This document shows, in pieces, positions 9,168 to 17,572 of a DNA stretch of 64,000 nt. The position numbers and the translations under genes were made by a program. Below the pieces are notes generated by a model. It did no database searches and was not told where the DNA came from. It was given only the letters and a program-made list of their open reading frames with translations. The stretch's first letter is position 1. Each line of letters starts with the position of its first letter. Origin of the DNA: Eleftheria terrae (GTDB taxonomy: Bacteria > Pseudomonadota > Gammaproteobacteria > Burkholderiales > Burkholderiaceae_C); the NCBI RefSeq assembly GCF_030419005.1, contig NZ_CP106953.1, positions 1 to 64,000 on the forward strand. The letters are read 5' to 3'.

Positions 9168-9905
9168 ATGAAAGTCACTTCCTCCCCCAACGAGGCCAGC
9201 TTTCTCCGTTCCGGCAGCGCGGCCACCACGTCGAACAGCTCGGCCAGTACCCAGGCGCGCCAGCCCGCGCATAACGAAGGGCCACTCAGCCAGTTGAAGA
9301 ATCGCAACTCCCCAGGGCGCGACAATGGCTCTCCCGTGCGCGCAGCGTTGCCCGATTCGGCCCCGGCCTTCGGCGCTCGCGGGCACCATCACACGAGCCG
9401 GCATCATGGCTCTTCCCACTCGCACCGTTCGCAGCAGCCGGCACCCCCGCAGACGACGCCGTTTCACGCCGGCACCCAAAACGACTGTAGCCTGCACACG
9501 ATCGCGGCAATGACCGGCTGGTCGGAGCAGCAGGTTGTGCAATCGCTGGGGCTGACTCAACAGCAGGTGCAGCACATCAGCGCGTACGGTATGCAGCCTC
9601 ACGAATTCACCGCCGCGCTGAACCATCTGAACGGGCCCAATAACGGCACCGTGCACCACCGCCAAGGCTCACCCCGATCCTTTGCCGCCAGCCTGCCGCA
9701 GCTTCAGGACGGCGGGCAATTCGCACTGGGCATTGAGCGCAATGCTGGCATCGGTCACCTGGTGTCGGCCCAACGCATGGGCAATCAGTTGGTGGTGACC
9801 GACCGCCAATCGGGACAAAGGCATGTGTTCAATACCGAGCAGGATCTGCAGAACTACCTGGCACAAAGCGGTGTAGCGCGCGTCCACACCTGGTACAACC
9901 AGTAA
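9168..9905 (+). CDS. candidate type III effector with papain-like (cysteine protease or deamidase) fold
   Basis: A 245-residue protein. Residues 1-100 are Ser/Thr/Asn/Gln/Pro-rich and low in acidic residues, then His-rich, as expected of a type III secretion signal and linker. Residues 101-245 read like a papain-fold toxin domain. Candidate triad members are Cys107 in QNDCSLHTIAAMTG, His197 in AGIGHLVSAQR and Asp212 in VVTDRQSG. The spacing and the GH...D-x-QSG pattern match C39-like peptidases and protein-glutamine deamidase toxins. A PIP box sits 105 bp upstream. Which reaction it performs cannot be told from sequence. There is no signal peptide or adjacent immunity gene, which favours injection into a eukaryotic host over an antibacterial role. 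Confidence 0.7.
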   Translation: MKVTSSPNEASFLRSGSAATTSNSSASTQARQPAHNEGPLSQLKNRNSPGRDNGSPVRAALPDSAPAFGARGHHHTSRHHGSSHSHRSQQPAPPQTTPFHAGTQNDCSLHTIAAMTGWSEQQVVQSLGLTQQQVQHISAYGMQPHEFTAALNHLNGPNNGTVHHRQGSPRSFAASLPQLQDGGQFALGIERNAGIGHLVSAQRMGNQLVVTDRQSGQRHVFNTEQDLQNYLAQSGVARVHTWYNQ

Positions 9906-10423
9906 GCCATGACGCCGATCGGCGTTCGCCGGAGGAATGGGCAACGGGCGCGAGTTTGAAGAGGAACACCTCCACGCAGGTAAGGTGTCGAGATGGACGT
10001 GCCAGAGACGTATCGGCAAACGAGCCCGGCGAGCGCCTGACGGCCGCGGTTGAACATGCCGACCCGGGGCCGCGGAGCGGCCCGAGGTCGTCTTTTCCCG
10101 TCACCTGTAGGAGGACAGAGGCCTCCGCACGAGGCCGCATTCTGGACTGCTCCAGACTCAGGTGTCGACGTCGCGGGGGAGCTTGCGCTCCCTACCATCG
10201 GGCGCCACAGGCACCCCACACGCCGGCAATGCCCACCGGAACCCGTCGTCACGACGGATGCCAACGAACAGCCTCGCCGGCTTCATGGGACGACTCGAAG
10301 ATCGCCTCGGCCCGCACGATGCACCGCTTGCCGTACTCCCACGCCGCCTCAAGCACCTTTGGGAATCTACGGGCTGAGCGCCACCTCCCTCGGCCCTGGG
10401 AGACGACCACCCCTGGCCGGTGC
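9906..10423. other. intergenic stretch without a supported gene
   Basis: 518 bp between the candidate effector and the convergent flavin reductase gene. A few open frames exist on both strands, but none has a recognisable motif or convincing start. A short minus-strand segment around 10290-10360 reads like protein (KVLEAAWEYGKRC) and could be the tail of a lost gene. Confidence 0.5.
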
Positions 10424-11032
10424 TCAGGCGCTTGCCGCTGCTGCCTCCCTGGCGAACGCCTGGGTGCCGAGGATCCGTGCAGTGGCGATGTGGCCCGCCG
10501 CAGATTGCGTACTCGCCCCGAGCAGGAACTCCGAGGTGACGACCCGGGCGCCGCAGAAGTCGAAGATCCCGTGGTCGATCTGCGTGCGCAGGGCCTGGTC
10601 GTAGCCGTGCCGCGCATAGGTGCCGCTCTCGGCGCCGCCGATGCCGATGAGGTGGACAGCAAGGCGGGCGAGCCGCTTCTTGAGCGTGCCGTCCGGCGCC
10701 TCGTCGTAGGCCCATCCATTGGAGAACACACGATCAATCCACCCCTTGAGTTGGCCGGGAAACGACCACCAGTAGATGGGGTACACCAGCACGAGCGCGT
10801 CGGCCCGGTCGATGCGTTCCTGCTCGCGCACGACGTCGGAAGGCAGCGGATTCTGAAGGAGGTAGGCGGCACGGTCGGCCTGGTTGAACGCCGGCTGGAA
10901 GCCTTCTGCGGCGAGGTCGGCAATCTCGGCGGTGTGGCCACCGGAGGTCGCGACACCTTCGGCGAACGAACGCGCGATGGTGTGTGTGAGAGAGCCGGGA
11001 TGGGGATGGCTGACGACGATGAGGGCATGCAT
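10424..11032 (-). CDS. NAD(P)H-dependent flavodoxin-like oxidoreductase (NQO/YwrO type)
   Basis: A 202-residue protein with a flavodoxin_2 fold. The FMN/FAD phosphate loop is VVSHPHPGSLTHTIA (residues 6-20). The second signature, VLVYPIYWWSFPGQLKGWID (about 81-100), is that of NAD(P)H:quinone reductases of the MdaB/YwrO/NQO group. These enzymes reduce quinones or nitro/azo compounds by two electrons and protect against electrophiles. The upstream region carries a tandem palindrome and a divergent, broken TetR gene, so the gene was probably repressed by that TetR and induced by a quinone-like compound. With the repressor decayed it may now be constitutive. Confidence 0.88.
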   Translation of the reverse strand: MHALIVVSHPHPGSLTHTIARSFAEGVATSGGHTAEIADLAAEGFQPAFNQADRAAYLLQNPLPSDVVREQERIDRADALVLVYPIYWWSFPGQLKGWIDRVFSNGWAYDEAPDGTLKKRLARLAVHLIGIGGAESGTYARHGYDQALRTQIDHGIFDFCGARVVTSEFLLGASTQSAAGHIATARILGTQAFAREAAAASA

Positions 11033-11059
11033 GGCGTTCCTTTCCGGTGTCGTGGCAAA

Positions 11060-11086
11060 CTACCATTGGTAGGCTACCGTTGGTAG
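11060..11086. promoter_or_regulatory. tandem palindromic operator, probable TetR site
   Basis: Two 13-bp palindromes stand one base apart: CTACCATTGGTAG (11060-11072) and CTACCGTTGGTAG (11074-11086). They fill the short gap between the flavodoxin-like oxidoreductase start (11032, minus) and the TetR-like gene start (about 11094, plus), where an autoregulating TetR repressor would bind. The 14-bp spacing would seat two dimers side by side. Binding by this regulator is inference. Confidence 0.75.
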
Positions 11087-11093
11087 GTTTGAC

Positions 11094-11696
11094 GTGTCAA
11101 GCAAGCAGATGAAGCCGCCTGGGCAAGCCCGTCGAAGAAGCGCCATTCCGAGGAGGATCGCAACCGCCAGCTCTGGGACATTGCGTGGTGCATCGTCCGA
11201 AGCGAGGGCACCGATGCGCTCGCGCTCGGCTACCTGGCGGAGCGCTGAGGCGGGACCAGACCGGTCGTGTACGACCATTTCGGCACGCGACCGGCCTGCT
11301 CGGGGTCTTCTACGTTGAATACGACAGTCCGCAGCACGCACTCATGGACGCGGCGTTGCGGACGTCCAGAAAATCGCTCCCGGCAATTGCCAAAGTGATT
11401 GCCACTGCGATGTCCACTGCGTCACGGAGGTCGGCGGCGAATTCCGGCGTCAGCGCCGCGTTGGCTGGGTCGCCTGAACTCCACGCCTTGAAGAAGAAGC
11501 ACGAGGCGGCGTTCCTGGCGAAGTGCCAGGCGGCACTGCAGCCGTTGGCAAAACGGCCCGTCGGGCTGCAGCGATGCGCGCGGTGTTGGGTACGGTGGAA
11601 GCGGTGTCATTCGCCGCGGCTGCGGGCGAGCTCGAACTGGTCGATGCTGTGCACGAGATCTATGACGCCCTAGTGCGGACCGCACCCAGGACGTGA
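11094..11696 (+). pseudogene. TetR/AcrR-family regulator, decayed
   Basis: The TetR fold can be followed only by switching frames. The HTH reads EDRNRQLWDIAWCIVRSEG, then a TGA stop at about 11245, then TRPVVYDHFGTR. A frameshift leads to GLLGVFYVEYDSPQHALMDA and the ligand-domain helices. A second frameshift near 11570 leads to MRAVLGTVEAVSFAAAAGE, ending in a TGA at 11694. The stop falls inside the DNA-binding domain, so the gene should be dead. It is divergent from the oxidoreductase gene and shares the tandem palindrome. Confidence 0.75.
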
Positions 11697-11747
11697 AGCC
11701 GCTGCGCCTCTGCGCAGCCCACGGAGGCAGCCATCTCACGCCGGCAT

Positions 11748-12617
11748 CTACTGCCCTGCCAGCGCGTCGAGCCTTTCAAGCTCTGACGGCGCCAGGTCCA
11801 GCGACGCGCTTGCGAGGTTCTCCTGCAGATGGGCGGGGGACGACGTGCCGGGGATCAGGAGGATGTTCTCCTTGCGCTGGAGCAGCCATGCCAGGGCGAC
11901 CTGCTTCGGCGTCGCGGCCACGTGCTTCGCGACTTCGTCCAGCACCGTGGATTGCAACGGGGTGAAGCCGCCCAGCGGAAAGAACGGCACGTAGGCAATG
12001 CCGTCGCGCGCCAGCTCATCGATCAGGGCATCGTCGGTGCGGTGCACCAGGTTGTAGTGGTTCTGCACGCAGGCAATGGGCACCATGCGCCGGGCCTGTT
12101 TGACCTGGTCTGCTGTTGCCTTGGAAAGCCCGAGGTGCCGGATCAGCCCTTGCTGTTGCAGGTTCGCGAGCGCGGTGAGCGGCTCCTCGATAGACCCTTC
12201 GGCCGGTCCGTGGACATCAAACATCAGGCGCAGGTTGACCACGTCGAGCACATCGAGCTTCAGGTGGCGCAGGTTGTCGAACACGGCGGATCGCAGCTGT
12301 GCCGCCGAGAGGGCCGGCAGCCATGCGCCGGCGCTGTCCCGCATTGCCCCGACCTTGGTGACGATCGTCAGCGAGTCTCGGTACGGGTGCAGCGCCTCGC
12401 TCACGATCTGGTTGGTGACGTGCGGGCCGTAGAAGTCGCTGGTGTCGATGTGGTCCACGCCGGCCTCGACGGCGGCACGCAACACGGCGACGGCCTGGGC
12501 ACGGTCCCTGGGGGGACCGAAGACGCCGGGCCCGGCAAGCTGCATCGTCCCGTAGCCCATGCGGTGGACCCGCCGGTCCCCCAGAGTGTAGGTGTGGGCG
12601 TTATGCGTTGCTGTCAT
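11748..12617 (-). CDS. aldo/keto reductase
   Basis: A 289-residue TIM-barrel oxidoreductase of normal length. The catalytic Asp and Tyr are in HIDTSDFYGP (about residues 56-65) and the catalytic Lys in TIVTKVG. The C-terminal NADPH-binding segment reads ILLIPGTSSPAHLQEN. The sequence is like the YdbC/AKR11-type bacterial enzymes that reduce aldehydes and ketones with NADPH in the cytosol. It is divergent from a LysR gene 104 bp away, the usual sign of regulator and target. The substrate is unknown. Confidence 0.92.
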   Translation of the reverse strand: MTATHNAHTYTLGDRRVHRMGYGTMQLAGPGVFGPPRDRAQAVAVLRAAVEAGVDHIDTSDFYGPHVTNQIVSEALHPYRDSLTIVTKVGAMRDSAGAWLPALSAAQLRSAVFDNLRHLKLDVLDVVNLRLMFDVHGPAEGSIEEPLTALANLQQQGLIRHLGLSKATADQVKQARRMVPIACVQNHYNLVHRTDDALIDELARDGIAYVPFFPLGGFTPLQSTVLDEVAKHVAATPKQVALAWLLQRKENILLIPGTSSPAHLQENLASASLDLAPSELERLDALAGQ

Positions 12618-12690
12618 CTTGAACTCCTTGATATCGGGTGCAGTGAAGTGACTCTAGGCCTCGGGGCTTTGGCCCACAATCCAGCACAAT

Positions 12691-12707
12691 CCGCACGGCC
12701 TGTGCGG
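12691..12707. promoter_or_regulatory. inverted repeat in the AKR/LysR intergenic region
   Basis: CCGCAC-N5-GTGCGG forms a 17-bp inverted repeat ending 14 bp before the LysR ATG and touching its ribosome-binding site (GGAGG). Its symmetry and position suit an operator for autoregulation by the LysR protein or a small hairpin that masks the RBS. Confidence 0.45.
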
Positions 12708-12721
12708 AGGAACGAACAGTC

Positions 12722-13636
12722 ATGGCACCTCTTGAAGATCTCGCCGCGTTGGTAGCCGTCGCCCGGCACGGCGGGTTCCGTATCGCCACGCGCGCGACCG
12801 GCACCAGCGCCTCGGGGCTGTCGGAGGCCATCCGGCGGCTCGAAGCGCGGCTGGGCGTCCGCCTGCTGCATCGCACGACCCGCAGCGTGACACCCACCGA
12901 GGCCGGTGGCCGCCTGCTGGCCCGGCTGCGCCCCGCGCTCGAGGAACTCGACCAGGCGCTGGACGTCGTGAACGACCTGAAGAACAAGCCGGCAGGGCGC
13001 CTGCGCCTGAACGTGCCAATCAGCGCTTCGCGGCTCGTGCTGCCGCGGATCGTTCCGGCCTTCCTGGCCGCCTATCCTGAAGTTGAGTTGGACGTGGTGG
13101 CCGAGGACCGTTTCGTCGACGTGCTGGCAGAAGGGTTCGATGCGGGGATCCGCTATGGCGAACGGCTCGAGAAGGACATGGTGGCCATCCCCATCGGCCC
13201 GCGGACGCAGCGATTCGCCGTCGGCGCATCGAGCGCATATCTCGAAGAGCATGGGCGGCCACGCCACCCGCGTGACTTGCTGCGGCACGCATGCATCCGG
13301 GGCCGCTTCTCGAGTGGCGCATCACCGGCCTGGGAGTTCGCGCGCGGCGGTCAAACTATCGAGCTGGATGTGAAGGGGCCGCTGGTCGTCGGGCTTGGCG
13401 GCACGGCGGACCTCGCGGTTGACGCAGCGATCGCCGGTGCCGGCGTGGTCTACTTGTTCGAGGAATGGCTGGCGCCGCACTTCGCGCGCGGCGAACTCGA
13501 ACCGGTGCTCGCCGCATGGTGGCCGAGCTTCAGCGGCCCGTTCCTCTACTACGCCGGAAGGCGACAGCTGCCGGCGCCCCTGCGGGCCTTCGTGGACTTC
13601 GTCAAAGCGTTCGGCAATGGCCAGCCCCCCGGATGA
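12722..13636 (+). CDS. LysR-family transcriptional regulator
   Basis: A 304-residue protein of typical length. The N-terminal HTH reads EDLAALVAVARHGGFRIAT, then SGLSEAIRRLEARLGVRLLH. The substrate-binding domain (about residues 90-295) starts AGRLRLNVPISASRL, as in CrgA/DmlR-type regulators. It is divergent from the aldo/keto reductase and probably controls it. The start is supported by GGAGG about 9 bp upstream. Confidence 0.93.
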   Translation: MAPLEDLAALVAVARHGGFRIATRATGTSASGLSEAIRRLEARLGVRLLHRTTRSVTPTEAGGRLLARLRPALEELDQALDVVNDLKNKPAGRLRLNVPISASRLVLPRIVPAFLAAYPEVELDVVAEDRFVDVLAEGFDAGIRYGERLEKDMVAIPIGPRTQRFAVGASSAYLEEHGRPRHPRDLLRHACIRGRFSSGASPAWEFARGGQTIELDVKGPLVVGLGGTADLAVDAAIAGAGVVYLFEEWLAPHFARGELEPVLAAWWPSFSGPFLYYAGRRQLPAPLRAFVDFVKAFGNGQPPG

Positions 13637-13735
13637 CGCAGGGCGCTTCACCGCCAAGCCCTTTCGGTCCAGGTGCAGGGGTTGGCTGCCCCATGGCGTG
13701 CACTGACATGGATGGTGAGCGCGGGCAGCCTCCGG

Positions 13736-15130
13736 TCAGGCCTTGAAGGTCACCCAGGGCCGCAGGCGCGCAATGGGACTGATCAATCCGGCTTCTTCCT
13801 GCGATTCGATCACCGGACCGATTGGCTTGTAGGCTTCTGGCGCTTCCTCGATGCGCCGCTCTTCCCTGAGGGTGATGCACTCCCACCCGGTCTCCCGGGG
13901 GGCGCCTGAGGCTCTCGCGCGGACCTCCTGCCGGCGGAGGCGCCGTCCGGCGCCGTGGCTGCAGGACCGGAGCCAGCGGGGATGGCCGAGCCCGCGGACA
14001 ACGTACGAGTGGTCCCCCATCGAGCCGGGGATCAGGGCGATGTCGCCCTCGCGGGCGGGCGTGGCCCCTTTGCGGTGGATGTTCATGCCGCCTTCGTGCA
14101 GCACCACGTTGTGGGGCACGTCGACGACCAGGCGCGAGTGGTCCAGCCCACAGACCTCCGCGAGCACGCCGCGCGCCAGTTCCGCCAGGACGACCCGGTT
14201 GAGCCAGGCATAGCGGGCGGCGACACCCATCGCCTCCAGGTACTCGTCCGCCAGCGGCCCGGTGAGCGCGTAGAGCTTGCTCTCCGGGTGGCGGACGCCG
14301 CGCGGCCAGGCGTCCCGTGCCCGGTCCATCCAGCGCGCGCCGACGTGGAAGCCCAGATCGCGAGAGCCACTGTGGATCATCACGACGACGTCACCGACCT
14401 TGAGCCCGGTTTCGTAGGCGGCGTGCCGGTCGAAAAGGGCGTCGACGACCTGCAGTTCGACAAAGTGGTTGCCCGACCCCGGCGTGCCGAGACAAGGATC
14501 GCGAAAGGTCTCGCGTCCGCGGACAAACGCATCGGGCGCATGGCGTGAGTGCGCACGGAACTCTCCGAGGCCGATGGAACGGTCGATCTCGTGCACCAGC
14601 CGATCCCGGTGCACCTGCGCCCACAGCCCTTCGGGCTTCACCGCCTCCGCGAAGGCCGCAGGTCCTGCATCGAACAGCGCCTTGAAGGCTGACGTGCTGA
14701 CCGGCACGTCGCGCCGGTTCTCCAGCAGGACCGCTTTCAAGCCGTTCAACAACCGCGTTCTGTGCACAGCGACGCTTGCCAGCGACAGCCCGGTGGACAG
14801 CAGCCGCATGCCGCAGTTGATGTCGGTGCCGATCGCGGCGGGGATGACGGCGTCGCCCTCCGTCGCCACGATGGAGCCTACCGGGGCAATCGCTCCCGGG
14901 TGGAAGTCGGGCGTGGCGCATGCGTTGCAGACCACTGCCTGGCCGTCTGGCGAGCGCACCGATGCGAACGCGAGCAGCTGCTTCACCGCCTTCTCTTCCA
15001 AGAGCAGCGAGGCAGGCAGGAGGATGGAGGCGTTGGCCGCGTCGTTGTGGACGTGGTAGACGCCGTCTTCATAGCGAAGACGGATGTGCGAGCGCGCAAA
15101 GGCGCGCTGGAGTCGATCGAGATGGGACAC
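13736..15130 (-). CDS. RtcB-family protein (divergent RNA ligase paralogue)
   Basis: A 464-residue RtcB fold. I chose the GTG at 15130 (VSHLDRLQRAFARSH); the frame is open about 80 codons further. Family marks are the manganese-binding segment GTDINCGM (GVDIGCGM in the other copy), GTPGSGNHFVELQ, MIHSGSRDLG, the RKGA motif in IHRKGATPAREGD, IPGSMGDHSYVVRGLG and SCSHGAGR, which holds the guanylylated histidine. RtcB joins 3'-phosphate (or 2',3'-cyclic phosphate) to 5'-OH RNA ends with GTP. Here NCHHNY is replaced by DVPHNVV, so it belongs to a divergent subfamily. It is a single gene with its own sigma-70 promoter. Confidence 0.85.
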   Translation of the reverse strand: MSHLDRLQRAFARSHIRLRYEDGVYHVHNDAANASILLPASLLLEEKAVKQLLAFASVRSPDGQAVVCNACATPDFHPGAIAPVGSIVATEGDAVIPAAIGTDINCGMRLLSTGLSLASVAVHRTRLLNGLKAVLLENRRDVPVSTSAFKALFDAGPAAFAEAVKPEGLWAQVHRDRLVHEIDRSIGLGEFRAHSRHAPDAFVRGRETFRDPCLGTPGSGNHFVELQVVDALFDRHAAYETGLKVGDVVVMIHSGSRDLGFHVGARWMDRARDAWPRGVRHPESKLYALTGPLADEYLEAMGVAARYAWLNRVVLAELARGVLAEVCGLDHSRLVVDVPHNVVLHEGGMNIHRKGATPAREGDIALIPGSMGDHSYVVRGLGHPRWLRSCSHGAGRRLRRQEVRARASGAPRETGWECITLREERRIEEAPEAYKPIGPVIESQEEAGLISPIARLRPWVTFKA

Positions 15131-15255
15131 GATGCTGCGCTTTCGGCGGGCGGTACCCGCTGACCCGGCAAGGCGCCGGGCGAAAAGGTGCGTTCCAGCC
15201 TGGGGCCGGAGCGACGGACCTCTTCTCGCAGCAGCAGTCGACAAGAGAGGCGCGC

Positions 15256-15284
15256 AGTGTAGCGGCTGAAGCCGCGACTGACAA
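15256..15284 (-). promoter_or_regulatory. sigma-70-type promoter of the RtcB-like gene
   Basis: On the minus strand TTGTCA (15284-15279) and TACACT (15261-15256) are separated by 17 bp, a close match to the -35 and -10 consensus. It lies about 125 bp upstream of the GTG at 15130 and points towards it. Confidence 0.6.
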
Positions 15285-15339
15285 GCGGCCGCGGATTCGG
15301 GCCCCCAACCCGCCTTGAGCACCGGTCCTGGCCGGGTCC

Positions 15340-15541
15340 CGGCCAAGACCGTCAAGTCCGGCAAGGGCAGCGAGTTCATCTCGGAGGTGATGGACAGATG
15401 GGCCTACGCGCGGGGTGGAGTTGGGCTTCAGCCGGCCAGGCCGGCCCACGGACAACGCTGGCGTGGAGAGCTTCAACGGCCGACTGCGTCAGGAATGCCT
15501 GAACGCGAATGGGTTCTTGTCACTGGACGACGCAAAGATCG
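15340..15541 (+). pseudogene. IS3-family transposase OrfB fragment
   Basis: The frame reads SGKGSEFISEVMDRWAYARG, then after a frameshift near 15415 GFSRPGRPTDNAGVESFNGR and LRQECLNANGFLSLDDAKI. This is the DDE core (second Asp region and the VESFNGR glutamate) of IS3-family OrfB. Both ends are missing. It abuts the small minus-strand gene at 15661 and appears to have truncated it. Confidence 0.8.
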
Positions 15542-15661
15542 CCCCTTCCCGTACTCGCCATTGGTGAAGTACTTGGCGTCCTCACATGCGAAGGACCCGA
15601 AGAACGCGTCCGCCAGTTTGACAGCCTCCTCAGGCGGCACCAGGGGACTTGCGTACGCCAT
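15473..15661 (-). pseudogene. small hypothetical gene truncated by the IS3 fragment
   Basis: The frame starts MAYASPLVPPEEAVKLADAF 8 bp after the stop of the upstream gene, with AAGGA before the ATG, so it looks like the second gene of a pair. Only the first 40 or so residues are native. From about 15541 down it reads through the IS3 remnant on the antisense strand, so the C-terminus is artificial. Family unknown. Confidence 0.5.
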
Positions 15662-15669
15662 GTCCTTGA

Positions 15670-16239
15670 TTAGAGCCGTGACAGGACGGACTTTGCTTCT
15701 TCCCGTGATACCTCAAAGTAGATGTCGGGGGAATCGAAAAGGTCGAACAGCCGGGCGGCCTCGCAAGGCGTGGCGACTGACGCGTCTTCGATGCGGACGA
15801 TCAAGTCGTCTCCCCGTGGGTCGGCGATTCGTTCGCAGATGCTCGGAAGGGAGGTGTACTCCGATGGTGCGGTGATGAGGGATACCTGCCATGAGGAGGG
15901 ATGCGAGCGTAGAAAGCCGCGAAGCGCATCCGCGCCCGCGCCATCAAACACAACGCCTGCATGGTGTCCGCAAGGAATGCATTCAATGCTTCGACGGGAG
16001 AACTCGATCTCCTCGAGCCTGAGCGCAACACTCGGTCCTTGCTCGCGGTCACGGACGGCAACCTGCCCGCCAGGTCCAAGGGTTGCCCGTTCCGCATACA
16101 TGTCGATGAACGTCGTTCCCTTGGGGATGTCTTTTCGAGACGAGTTCGTGACGACGAGCCTCCCATCGGGAAGAGCGCGCTGAACGAGGATTGTGAAAAG
16201 CGGGGTCTGGCTCCCAGCCGACTCCGGTGTGTCAGGCAT
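15670..16239 (-). CDS. hypothetical protein
   Basis: A 189-residue soluble protein I do not recognise. It has a beta-rich first half (PLFTILVQRALPDGRLVVTN, GTTFIDMYAERATLG) that looks like a small OB or translation-factor-like barrel, then a mixed second half with two cysteines in IECIPCGHHAG. No signal peptide is seen. The composition and isolated setting among IS fragments resemble immunity-type orphan genes. Confidence 0.5.
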   Translation of the reverse strand: MPDTPESAGSQTPLFTILVQRALPDGRLVVTNSSRKDIPKGTTFIDMYAERATLGPGGQVAVRDREQGPSVALRLEEIEFSRRSIECIPCGHHAGVVFDGAGADALRGFLRSHPSSWQVSLITAPSEYTSLPSICERIADPRGDDLIVRIEDASVATPCEAARLFDLFDSPDIYFEVSREEAKSVLSRL

Positions 16240-16304
16240 GCGTGCCAGACAAAAACTGAAGGTCTTTGGGTTTCATCCTGACAGGATGCCGTCGCGCGGA
16301 GGCC

Positions 16305-16815
16305 GGCTCAGTCCACTGATGCGGAAGTAGTTCCGCGACGCATCGCGCCCGTTGTGTGGGCAGGCGGGCGAGACGTCCTTGAGGTACGCATATCGGTCAT
16401 GTCTGTTGAACATGGCCGGCTGCTGCAGGCCCATGGTCGCGCAGCACCTTGCCCTGCCATAAGCGGGCCCGCGCATAGCCGGCTCTTGCGGCCGGTCGCC
16501 CGGGGCGGATCTGCTGTTCATCGTGGCTGTCCATCGGCAGTGTCCGGTCGCTCAGGTGGCGCGTGAGCGCGGCCCAGCGGTTGAGGCCTTAGAGCGGCTA
16601 ACAAAACTCTTCTGGCGTCGTTGCGCCGCCTTGCCGTACCGGTCGTACTGTCTGCGGCGGCGCGCCTAGCCAGAACCGCTGCGCTGAGTTTTGTTAGCCG
16701 CTCTTAGTCGAGCGCCTTGGCCGTTGCGGTGCCGATCGTGATCTTGGTGTACTGAGCGATGAGCCACTCGTGCTGCGCCTTGGCGGTCGGCGCTGCGCCT
16801 CGACTGGCCAGCGCC
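16305..16815 (-). mobile_element. IS66 TnpC remnant interrupted by MITE copy 2
   Basis: On the minus strand the IS66 TnpC C-terminal half can be read across the MITE: QHEWLIAQYTKITIGTATAK then ALD, the MITE, then GLNRWAALTRHLSDRTLPMD, a degraded IRP region, RHDRYAYLKDV and, one frame over, LARLPTQRARCVAELLPHQW. Removing the 112-bp MITE and one target copy rejoins the two parts as in other IS66 transposases. Frameshifts and lost residues make it inactive. Confidence 0.75.
16592..16703. mobile_element. 112-bp MITE, copy 2
   Basis: Identical base for base to the copy at 5976. It is flanked by TTA target duplications on both sides and inserted inside the IS66 TnpC remnant, so it arrived after the IS66 element. 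Confidence 0.9.
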
Positions 16816-17104
16816 TAGCACAGGCAATATCCTCCAATGAGGCGTCGCTGAGTGGGCGGTCTGGTGCCGTCCGCCAGTGCGACTCCACAGCGATGAGACG
16901 ATGATGGCGATCTCTGACGAGCAGGCCATAGCGCTTGCTACAACCTACGTCGCTTCGAAACGCCGCGACTGTGAGCGTGGACCATTCACTTCGGTGCGAC
17001 ACCGAGAGGCGAAGCTCGCATCTGAGAAGTGAGGAACCTACTACGTAGAGTTCGCCTACGTCGGGCCACCAGTCAAAGTGAAGACCTCCCCACCTCGCGA
17101 CCAT
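16812..17104 (-). pseudogene. hypothetical gene, 3' end lost into IS66 remnant
   Basis: The frame begins MVARWGGLHFDWWPDVGELY and reads as a plausible small beta-rich protein for about 95 residues (RLSVSHRSEWSTLTVAAF, LVRDRHHRLIAVESHWR). From about 16815 the same frame runs antisense to the IS66 fragment, so the natural C-terminus is gone. Family unknown; it could be an immunity-like protein. Confidence 0.4.
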
Positions 17105-17229
17105 CCAACTGTGGTGCTCGTGGATGACGAAAGCGGAGCCTGTCGCTTCATGATGTGGATGTAGACGGTCGTCGAGAACGCGCCGTCACCGTGGTCAATA
17201 TGAATTCAATGGCCGCTTACCACCGGACG

Positions 17230-17418
17230 CAGGAACGGGCTGTTCGCTGGCACTTTGCTGGCCGGGAATGGGCCGCTGTCAACATGAGCCTCCTCCAGAC
17301 AGCGAAGCTCAATGGCCACGACGCTTTCGTCTACCTCAATGGCGTCCTGAAGCGATTGCCAACGCAGCGGGCGCGCGACATTGCGGAACTCCTGCTGCAT
17401 CGCTGGGACGCGGCTTAG
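17230..17418 (+). pseudogene. IS66 TnpC C-terminal fragment
   Basis: Reads RWHFAGREWAAVNMSLLQTA then KLNGHDAFVYLNGVLKRLPT, AELLLHRW, the conserved tail of IS66 transposases. The stop codon TAG spans the junction with the MITE: two bases come from the TTA target and one from the element. Only the last 60 or so residues survive. Confidence 0.8.
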
Positions 17419-17529
17419 AGCGGCTAACAAAACTCTTCTGGCGTCGTTGCGCCGCCTTGCCGTACCGGTCGTACTGTCTGCGGCGGCGCGCCTAGCCAGA
17501 ACCGCTGCGCTGAGTTTTGTTAGCCGCTC
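17418..17529. mobile_element. 112-bp MITE, copy 3
   Basis: Identical to copies 1 and 2, with TTA target duplications (17415-17417 and 17530-17532). It sits directly after an IS66 TnpC tail and lies 826 bp from copy 2 in the same orientation. Confidence 0.9.
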
Positions 17530-17572
17530 TTAGTCACGACAAGGCGCAACTGCAGTGACGAAGGCATCTCGG

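Noticed and set aside
9956..11086. 376-codon plus-strand frame over the flavin reductase gene
   Set aside because: Antisense shadow of the flavodoxin-like gene with no recognisable domain.
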